The notes below the pieces were generated by a model. It saw only the letters and a program-made list of their open reading frames with translations. It was not told the DNA's origin and searched no databases. 64,000 nucleotides of DNA, taken from Dastarcus helophoroides. Taxonomy: Eukaryota; Arthropoda; Insecta; Coleoptera; Bothrideridae. Below, piece by piece: positions 37,166 through 47,300 of this stretch; the first letter of the stretch is position 1, and the number at the start of each line of letters is the position of its first letter. Position numbers and translations under genes: made by a program. The stretch lies in assembly GCA_028583605.1 (NCBI GenBank), contig CM053337.1, positions 14,210,769-14,274,768 on the forward strand, written 5' to 3'.

Positions 37166-40100
37166 TAGATTATTTTAAATGGCGCCTAAGCGTATAGTAG
37201 TTCGAGTGTTTAGTAGGAAATTTCACCGAGTCCATGTTGAAGACTCATCGTAAGTTGGTTGAAATTTTCACCAAAATAATTTAATAATTCACCACCTACC
37301 TGTTTCAAACGTGCCACCGTCAGAAGTTAATTCAGACGGAATTCATCGTACCAGAACGCCACTTTTGAACACTACAAAGCATTAAAACACAATCATTTTA
37401 AGATTAGTTTTAATTTGCCGCACGTCGCGATCACTTCAAACTCCAGAAATAACTTGAACACCAGAGAGCGTCAAAACACAGTCACTTTAAGAACACGAAA
37501 TAGTTTAACAAATAATTAAGCACAAAATCCTTATTGTGGCAGAATCTGCAGCATTTTAACGAAAACTTAAACAAAATAATTTGAAACTGTCAATTTGGCG
37601 ATTTTGTTCGAGCGTCATTGCGTTAGCGCCCTCTACTGTATTCTATCGCGAGTTGGCGCTTATTTCAAATTCAAATCTATTTGCAAATATTTTAAATTTG
37701 AAATAAGCGTATTAGTAGAAAAAAAATGATAAGTTTGTTAGGAAATGTCAAGTAATTAATCGAACAATACAAGATTATGAACTATTTTGTTGGGAACAAG
37801 AACAAGATCGTTCGAAACTGTCAAAAATTTGTCGACTTCGGTCGAAGTTGTTGGCGTCTTCGGCTGCCTCCGTAAAATCGCTAATTGGCGCTTATTTCAA
37901 ATTCAAATTTTTAAAATTTTAACGTTAGCCGCAAATTTCAAATAAAAATCGAGCAGAGTAGAACATTTTGCCGAAAACAAAACCAAAATGATTTAAAACT
38001 ATTAAAAATTTACCAGTTTTAGTAAAAATCCTGCTGTTGGCGTCTTCGGCTTTCTTCGTAAAATCCAGAGACTAGTAACATCGCTAATTGGCGCTTGTTT
38101 CAAATTCAAATTTTTAACATTTTAATGTTGGCGGCAAATTTTAAGTAAAAATCGAGCAGAGTAGAGCATTTTGACGAGAACAAAACTAAAATGATTTAAA
38201 ACAATCAAAAATTTGGCAATGCTGTTGGCGTCTTCGGCTTTCTCCGTAAAATCGCTAATTGGCGTTTGTTTCAAATTCAAATTTTAAATGAATGTTAGCG
38301 AGAAATTTTAAGTAAAAATCGAGTAATTGATTGTAGAGCATTTTGCTGACAACAAAACCCAAATGATTTGAAGCTATCATAACTTTGGCCACTTTACGAA
38401 AATGGTCAAATTTCTTAATAGGAAACAGGTAAAAAATCGAAGGATCCAAGAATAGCGGCGATTTTATCCGAACGCCCTGCTGTTAATACTCGGCTGTATT
38501 CGGCAAATTGACGCTTATTTTAAAATCGAATTAAAAAAAAATGGCACATTAGCAGGAAATTTAAGGTAAACAATCGAATAATTAAAGATAATAACATTTT
38601 GCCGAAAATAAGCGCTGTACTTACGATTGTGATTTATGCTCCTAAGCGTGTAGAAGTTCAAGCGTCTAGTAGACCATTTTATCAACACCATGTTCAAGAT
38701 GAATTTATAAGCTACCACTTACCTTTCTTAAATGTGTGGCTTTAGCAGGATGGTTAATCGAAGGCAGAATTTGGCCCACTACATGCTACAGGAACACTTC
38801 AAGAAATAACTCGAACACCACAACACAATCAGTTTAAGAACACAGAATAGTTTATCGTACCACACGATCACTTCAGAAATAACAAACCGTACAAAATATC
38901 GAAACACGATTACTTTAAAAGCACAAAGTTTAAGAAATAACTTTAATTTAGCTCAAGATACGTAATTCTGGGGCATTTTGCCGCGTTTTATCGTGATTTT
39001 ACCGAGCGCGAAAACAAGTCGATTTACATAGATTAAATACGAGGTTTAAAACTGTCAAAAATTCGGCGATTTTGGTCGAGGGTTTGTTGTCCGCCTTCGG
39101 CTGTATTCGCCAAATGGCTAATTGACGCTTATTTCAAAAATCGTATTCAAAACAATTTGAACGTTAGCAGGAATTTAAAGCAACAAAAACAAATATTTAA
39201 GGATAGTAACATTTTGCCGAAAACAAGCGCTGTACTTATGTTTATGATTTATGCTCCTAAGTGTGCAGAAGTTCACGCGTCTAGTAGACCATTTGACCAA
39301 CACCATGTTCAAGATATTTTATAAGCTACCACTTACCATTTTCAAATTTGGCGCATTAGGAAAGTTAATCCAGAATTTGGCCCACTAAATGCCACAGGAA
39401 CACTTCAAGAAATAACTCAAACATCCACAAAACACGATCAGTTTAAGAACACAGAATAGTTAATCGTACCACACGATCACTTCAGAAATAATAAGTCGTG
39501 CAAAACATCGAAACACGATTACTTTAAAAGCACAAAGTTTAAGAAGTAACTTTAATTAGGCTCAAGATACGTAATTCTGGGGAATTTTGCCGCGTTTTAT
39601 CGTGATTTTACCGAACGCGAAATCAGGATGATTTACGTACATTAAATAGGCGGTTTAAAACTGTCAAAAATTCGCCGATTTTGGTCGAGTGTGTTGTTAG
39701 CGCTTTCGGCTGTATTCGTCAAATGGCTAATTGACGCTTATTCAAAAATCGTATTCAAAACAATTTGAACGTTAGCAGGAAATTTAAAGTAAAAATATCG
39801 AATAATTAAAGATAGTAACATTTTTCCGAAAACAACCGCTGTACTTATGATTCTGATTAATGCTCCTAAGTGTGCAGAAGTTCACGCGACTAGTAGACCA
39901 TTTGACCAACACCTAGTTCAAGATATTTTATAAGCTACCACATACCATTTTCAAATTTGGCGCATTAGGAAAGTTAATCCAGAATTTGGCCCACTAAATG
40001 CTACAGGAACACTTCAAGAAATAACTCAAACACCACAAAACACGATCAGTTTAAGAACACAGAATAGTTAATCGTACCACACGATCACTTCAGAAATAAC

Positions 40101-40340
40101 AAACCGTACAAAACATCGAAACACGATTACTTTAAAAGCACAAGTTTTAAGAAATAACTAATTAAGTTCAAGATACATAATTCTGGAGCATTTTGCCGCG
40201 GTCTATCGTGATTTTACCGAACGCGAAATTAGGATGATTTACATAGATTAAATACGTTGTTTAAACCTGTCAAAAACTCGGCGATTTTGGTCGAGGGTCT
40301 GCTGTTAACGCCCTCGGCTATAGTCGTAAAGTCGCCATGG
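37165..40340. repeat. Nested tandem array: ~611-bp unit and ~186-bp sub-unit
   Basis: GCTCCTAAG(T/C)GTG(C/T)AGAAGTTCA recurs at 38638, 39248 and 39859 (about 611 bp), with a degenerate copy near 37180. GCGTCTTCGGC with GCTAATTGGCG recurs at about 37855, 38040 and 38228 (about 186 bp). No coding frame. Confidence 0.88.
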
Positions 40341-40559
40341 CGCTTCTTTCAAATTCAAATTATTTTGAAAAATCTAGTTTTAGTAGAAATTTGAAGCAAA
40401 AAATTAAAATTTGACATTTAAAATAGAAACTAAACGTAAGTAACATGTTGGGGTTAATGTCCTTTTGAGATAAATACTTACAATTTTTAATAATTCTAGT
40501 TTTTAATTAAACAAGCGAAAAAATGTGTAATTTGCGTATTTAAACTTGTAATTCTTAGA

Positions 40560-41330
40560 AAAATGTCGCCCTATTGCTTAAAATTTCGACCTTTTGCTTA
40601 AAATTTCGATCTTTTGCTTAAAATTTTTACATTTTGCCCAAATTTTCGACCTTTATAAGTCGAAACTCGAATCAACTCGAAATTTTTCAATGTCTTTCAC
40701 AAGATTTCGATTCTAACCTCAAATTTTTTTAGAACATCGACATTTCGAGATCCCATGAAATGTCTACCTTTTTGTCCTAAAATGTCAACGCCAATCCAGG
40801 ATTTTCGACGCATTTTGGTGAAATTTCGATTTTGATTTTTTGAAATCTAACCAATTGTTTTAAAATCGTAATTTCTATCTCGAAATTTTGAGTTTTTTGC
40901 AACTACTTACGTTTTCTTAAAATTTCGACTCCAGCCTCGAAATTTCGATTTCACGAAATTACGATTTCACGAAATTACGATTTCACGAAATTACGATTTC
41001 ACGAAATTACGATTTCAACACCGAATCTTCCACTTTTTTCTAATAATATTCACCATAAATGTATTAATATTTTTTCCAGAATTTCAATCCGGAAATTTCC
41101 CTATTTTCTGCTTAAAATTTCTATTTGTCACTACTCTCTACTCCAAGCGATTTCCCAAAATTTCCGTATATTTAAAATATTTACCCTTAATTCAAATTTC
41201 GACTTTGGGCGCGAAATTTAAACGTTTTTCTCAAAATTTGAATTCGAACGTTGAATTTTTCAATTTTTTCAAAAATATCCAACTCAAGCGAGGAAGTTTA
41301 GTTTTTTTCCAAAATTGCGATGTTTTTAAA
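40560..41330. repeat. Degenerate AAATTTCGA simple repeat, block 1
   Basis: Dense AAATTTCGA(C/T)TTT words, with four perfect tandem copies of ACGATTTCACGAAATT at about 40950-41010. Same word family as 46640-46800, 47270-48700 and 55900-63000. Confidence 0.8.
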
Positions 41331-41415
41331 CGTTATCTGTGACATCACCGTAAAACGTCACCTGTGACGTCATCGTAAAACATCACCTGTGACGTCATCC
41401 TAAAACGTCATCTGT
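41330..41415. repeat. 28-bp tandem repeat carrying TGACGTCA (CRE) motifs
   Basis: CGTAAAA(C/A)(G/A)TCACCTGTGACGTCAT repeats about three times. Two copies hold the exact CREB/ATF palindrome TGACGTCA. Any regulatory role is speculative. Confidence 0.75.
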
Positions 41416-43005
41416 CAAATTTCGACTTTTTTACCGAAAATGTCGTCAAGGTTAAGGCGAGTTCCGATAAAGTGAGCAACAGACGTGAACATTCCAAAAA
41501 AAATTGACATCAACACAGCGTTGCCAGATCTCCTGTCTTTTCCGGGTTTTCCCGTATTTTGATCTAAGAAATGCCGTCTCCCATGATTCCGTATGTGAAA
41601 ATAGATCTTCTGTATTTTGAAAGAGCAAAGTGAAGATTTTTTTTTAGCCATCAATTTACGTACGTCCGCAAACGGTAATCAAAATAAGACATATGAAGAC
41701 CACTTTTTTTATCATCATAAACGAACAAATTCCACTTTTAATAATCTCCCGTAAAATAATGCCAAACTCTTATTTTATATACCAAATGTACCAATATTTC
41801 GTAACTAGAACTTAAAAAAACATATAAAAAATCCGACGATTACGAGTGGAAACCCTAAAAACTCTTTTTACGCTTCAAATCAATTAAAAGGTTTAGTTAT
41901 TAACTTAGTATCGAATCCTTATTCATTTTATTTAACATTAGTAGCGAATGGTGATATAATAACTTCAGTAATCACAGTTATATTTGAGTTATATTCTATA
42001 CGGTTCTATATTTTCATTGAAATTGGTGGTTTGCATCAGCATCTGGCAACGCTGTTTACATTCTGTGGTTGTATGGCCTCTGTGATCGGAAACACAGAGT
42101 AAGCAGAATCGTTGACAGTTCCGTGTTCGTTGTACTTTCAAGTGGTGTTCTGTTTGTGTGCTCTGTGCCGAATAACACAAAATACAACGCAAGAATCGCT
42201 CCTAATAGACAAAAACTTGTTGGCACTCTGTACAGTGGTGTTTTCCACTTAATATCCCAACAAAACCAGCAGTAACTAGTGAAATTGTAGCAATTTGACG
42301 TTTTACCGCAATTTAAAATTGAAGATGGCTGCGCCTGCGCTTCCTTTTCCTTGTACCGACGCCCGAGTAACATAATGGCGTCAAAAGTTTGAATTCGCGT
42401 CTTAATTTGGAAATTATTTGGTTTTTAACCCGTAATCCAGTGGGAAATGTGTCGGGTAATTAAATTAAACGTATAAACCACCGTGACGTGTAGTTCGGAA
42501 AGTCGCCCGGTTTAATTGAAACGTGTAACATGGTCTACGGAACGAAGCTGATGTTCGCTCGCTGAAAATAAGGTAGGATTTCTTTTTGGTGTTCTTTTAA
42601 CTGCGGGAATTCGTTCTATATTGCTAAGGCGATTGTATTCAGCGTTCTTCGTGGTAAATTTATTTGCGTTCGTACACTAAATTCAAATAGTGGAATCGGA
42701 AGGTATTCTGTGAATTGAACCTGTACGTATAGGGGTAAATTGCCAAGTTTCTGGCCGATACGTAATCATAGACCGTTGATTGAGTGCACACTAGATGAAA
42801 ATGTTTTATTTTTCACCAGATTGACATCAGAGTTAGAATCATAATCAACTTGATGATAAAATACGTGTATTGTTTACTTATTAATTTTTAGTAATATTAA
42901 CGTTCAGTGCGCAAACACTGGGGCCACATACGCCTCTTTGCAGGTATTTGGTTTTCAAGGTTTAAAAACGAAATTTTAGGAAAAAAATTCAGAAAAACGA
43001 ATTCT
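41415..43005. other. Spacer; one decayed Cys-rich frame inside
   Basis: See the - strand feature at 41989-42300. Otherwise no coding or repeat signal. Confidence 0.4.
41989..42300 (-). pseudogene. Cys/His-rich zinc-finger-like fragment, one in-frame stop
   Basis: On the - strand one frame reads HHCTECQQVF, a TAG, then RCILCYSAQSTQ, NCQRFCLLC and HRGHTTTEC. Paired CxxC motifs with His suggest zinc binding. I cannot place it in a family; a transposase tail or gag-like protein is possible. Confidence 0.3.
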
Positions 43006-43009
43006 AGCT

Positions 43010-43520
43010 TTAATTGGTATTTTATAACACGAAATTCGGCGTAACCAATATATGAAATAAATAAGTAGATATACTTGGAGAGTTCTGGATCAGGCGCCAT
43101 CTTCCGAAGGCCAGGCCTCCGAAAGCGACGTGGTTTGTATTTTATAACTTTATAACACGTGCAACAATGGAAATCATAATAAATAGTAATAGTATAAATA
43201 TAACAAATAGTGAAATAAATAAGTAGATATGCTAGGGGAGTTCTGGATCAGGCGCCATCTTCGGCCTCCAAAAGCGACGTGGTTTGTATTTTATAACTTC
43301 GTACTAATTCTCTAACATGTGTAACAATGGAAATCACATCAAATAATAATAATAAATATAACGACTGGTGAAATAAAATAAGTAGATATGCTAGAGGAGT
43401 TCTGGATCATGCGTCAGTCTTCGGATGGCGTAAGATGTACCAGGGTCTCCTAAAGGAACGTGGTTCGTATTTCATAATTTCCTGCTATTTTTTAGCATGT
43501 TTGAAATCAATAATGAATAT
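43010..43520. repeat. ~160-bp tandem repeat, three copies
   Basis: AAGTAGATAT(A/G)CT followed by GAGTTCTGGATCA(G/T)GCG recurs at about 43063, 43222 and 43381. Confidence 0.85.
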
Positions 43521-44115
43521 AACGAATGGTAAAACTTATGAGCGAAAACTTAGCCTTTTTGTTAACATCGTTTTGCTGTTTTGTTTTTAACATTGACTAT
43601 ACGACATACTTTGACATAGAAGTTTTGTGAACATCATGATGATGTTTTACGAATACGATTGATGGCTCATCCGGTTGTTTCGTTTTGTAGGTTGTCAATT
43701 CTTAGCACCTAAACAAATTAAATTTGTTGTGGTAAAGGCTAATACCAAAAACTAACTAAATTAATTTAGATTAGTTAAGTAACAGTTATTTTTAACCCTC
43801 TTAATTTATAGAATACGGTAGCTTTAATAGAGGTACAGAACAAGAAACTTTTTTTTGAATTTATTCTTCCCTTCGTTGTTGATTATTTCTTATTGTAGTT
43901 ATTTTTTTATTGTTGTCTCTTGTACAGTATTTTATTAATATTGAACTATTTTTGTATTGTTATAATTAAGAAATTTTTTGGTGAACTATGTAATACCTAC
44001 TCAGTAGACTGGAATAACTTATTCAACATTAATTTATTGTAGAATAGAAAATAAACATTTACACTTACACGAATTTTATTTCGTTTTATATTTCGACGAA
44101 TTCTAACAAATGTAT

Positions 44116-44121
44116 TTTATT
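44116..44121 (-). terminator. Poly(A) signal AATAAA of the nAChR-like gene
   Basis: Canonical AATAAA on the - strand, 25-30 nt after the TAA stop, implying a very short 3'UTR. Confidence 0.45.
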
Positions 44122-44146
44122 ACAATAAAGTGTAACATAATGAAAA

Positions 44147-44317
44147 TTAGGGGGTAAAAGCGATGAGCATTATTATATAAATGATGCAGTAAATGATAAA
44201 ACAAAGTCTGTCGATCACTTTGGCGAAGATTAACCAGTCTTGATTTTCCTCGGTGTTACTCTGCGTGTTAGCCACTATTGTTGATCCATCTTCTTCACCT
44301 TTAGCTGACGCAACACC
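44147..44317 (-). CDS. nAChR-like shared membrane module exon 8: TM4 and stop
   Basis: Acceptor cttcgtgcag. An acidic linker leads to NQDWLIFAKVIDRLCFIIY and the rest of TM4, with stop TAA at 44149-44147. The W-x-x-x-A-x-V-x-D-R-L entry to TM4 is the classic nAChR C-terminal signature. Confidence 0.92.
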   Translation of the reverse strand, partial: GVASAKGEEDGSTIVANTQSNTEENQDWLIFAKVIDRLCFIIYCIIYIIMLIAFTP

Positions 44318-47300
44318 CTGCACGAAGAAAACATGAAACATTAATCACTTTTTTTTGTATATCACAGAATCACCTTCAAGGAGTAATCGTTCAGTAAGAT
44401 AATTTGACCCGGCCTGCAACCTATCAAAAAAGAAACGAACGAAGAAACCCATGATGGAGCTTGATTCTTTGTACATATCAGGTTTTTCAAAATCACCGTT
44501 AAAACGATCGTAAAGGTGCATAAAAGCAAGGAGTCTCTCGAATAGGAAACTGAAAAATAATAACAAATCAGGTAAGTCGTTCTCGCATTGTAACTATAAT
44601 TGATTAATGAAAAAATTCTCACCCAATTTAGGAACGTTGTCACCTTTAATTGGAATGGAGTAAGAAATGTACTGAAGATGCATAAACTGGCTGACGAAGT
44701 TAACGTAACAGAGGGTTAAACGGTCCTTATTTGTGGGAGATATCCACAACGAGGTTAAAGTTGTTATGAATATAACTGGAAGTGAATAACTTTATTGGAG
44801 CAATGTCACGCATGAATACATCGTTAATTTTCAGAAATAAATAAACCCCCTACGCTTACATAAAAAGTGGGGTAACAAATCAAGAGCAAACAATATAAAA
44901 ACGATGGCATCCAGACTTAATCCAGTTTTAAATTAACAGATTTAATAAAATTGAGTCGAAGCTTTAGGAAGCCAAACTATGACATTCAGACCCAATCCAG
45001 TTTTAAGTTAACATATTTAATAAAATACAATTAAGTCAAGTCAAAGCCTTAGAAACTGATGACATTCAGACTTAATCGAATTTTAAATTAGCAGATTTAA
45101 TAAAATTGAGTCGAAGCATTAAGAAGCCAAACGATGGCATTCAGATTGAAGCCAGTTTTAAGTTAACAGATTTAATAAAATAAAATTAAGTCAAGTAGAA
45201 GCCTTAGAAGCCAAACGATGGCATTCAGACTTAATCAAGTTTTAAATTAATAGATTTAATAAAATTGAGTCGAAGCATTAAGAAGCCAAACGATGGCATT
45301 CAAACTTAATCCAGTTTTACATTCGCAGATTTAATAAAATTAAGCAGAAGCCTTAAGAAGCCAAACGATGGCATTCAGATTTAATAAAATTTTAAATTAA
45401 CAGATTGTATAAAGTTAAGTCTAAGTCTTAAGAAGCCAAACGATGACATTCAAACCTAATCCAGTTTTAAGTTAACAGATTTAATAAAATTAAGTCGAAA
45501 GGGAAACTGACTAGATATCTAAGTCGAAGCCTTAAGAGGCTAAACGATCCCTTCAGTCTACAAGCCAAAGCCAATTCAGTTTCCTTCAATTTTTCTAGCT
45601 GGAACATTTTGATAGTTCGAAGGGCTTCTGCCAGAACCAATGCAGCGTGTTTAAAAATGATTTCATCACACCACACTTTTACCTAAAGAAGGCCCAAAAT
45701 ACATAGCCCCGTGGCCCGAGTGCAACCTCTTTATCTCGAAACACAAAGCGCAAATAAGCGGTAGTGTTACTGGGGTACGATTTGAGGCGCGAGGGCATAG
45801 CGAATGCTTCAGCTTTGATGATCTTCCAATCGCTGCTTCCCCGTATCAAGTCGAGACTCAGCGAAGGTTTTGATAAAGTAAAATTCACTTGTAGCCCGTT
45901 GTAAACCGATGATCCAAAATATAACGTGCACATGTTCATGTCGAAGGGGAAATTTGTCAAATCGGTGATGCAACCTGCTGTGAAGTGCAACGGAGGCGTG
46001 CATTTCACCAAACCGTTGTAGTATAAGACGCAGTGGGATGCCTTCTCGAGAACGAAGGGGCTGTCGCCGAAGTTTTCCCTTAAATTGATGAATTTAGTAT
46101 GAGTTTGGGGGGAGGTTACCTAGGGGAATCACCTGTTGTACATTGCTAGGTCTGGTGTCCAAATGCGCTGTTCTCTGAGTGGTACGCTGCTCATTCCGCC
46201 GTATCGTTGTGGGTCCCACTTCAAATGATCATCGTACCATTGCTATAAGATTAAAAGGATTTTGCTCAATAATGCCCAGATAGTAAAAAGCAACATAAAT
46301 CATCAAAATAATCTCCGAATTAAGAGGGGGATTTGGAGGCTGCAATTTGCGGAACCGGGAGGGACCATGACTCAATCAAAGTGCTTCCCTTTTGTTACGT
46401 TGTTAACGGATATTTAATTAGTAACTCGATTAGTAAAACCCAGATAGTAGAGCAACATAAATCATCAAAATAAACAGAATTTCCGAATTAAGAGGGGGAT
46501 TTGGGAACTCTAATTTACGGACCCCGGAGGGACCATGACTCAATCAAGAATGCTTCCCTATTCGTTATGTTGGCAATGGATATTTAATTAGGGACAAAAT
46601 ACATCGGCACCTCGGAAAAATAACATACAACACATCAACCCAACTATTTTCGAACTTTTTTTTCAAATTTTTTACTTTTTTTAATTTCGTATTTTTTGAA
46701 ATTTCTTAGAATTCCATTCCATAAAAATTTCGACTTTTTTTTCTTTTCTAATTCGTCGTTCTAAAATGTCGACTTGTTTCTTCAAATTCGACATTTTCTG
46801 AAAATTTCGACTTTAAAACCCGTATGCAAGTAGAATGCAACCTAGACTACAAATTCATGCAGCCCTCCAGGCGGCGTGTATAGTGAATCATAGGTAGCTG
46901 AACTACCAACAGTTGAAACACTGCCACCTAGCGAAGCGGTTGCTCTCTAGGAAAGTTCCCAGAAGGACAAGCCTGGAGGGCTGCATGAATTTGTAGTCTA
47001 GGTTGCATTCTACTTGCATACGACATTGTTGGCGATGGCCATAGTTTCTCTATGGACCAATAGGTGGTAGTACTAAGAGTCACTCGCTTGACGCCTGTGA
47101 ATGTTTTAGTACTTGTCGAACATTTGTTAGCATTCGAAGTTGGATATCCCAAACTGACGAGATCTAACAAGATCGAAACCGGTATTTGGTTTTCAACCTT
47201 CGAATCTAATAAATGTTCAAACCTATTGGTCTGTGCATATTAGGATTTAAAATCCGGTTTTCTGAAAATTCCGCCTCGTCTTATTTTCGAATATTCTACT

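Noticed and set aside
42056..42373. 105-codon - strand frame with hydrophobic stretch
   Set aside because: Out of phase with the Cys-rich frame that carries the only recognisable motifs; likely shadow.
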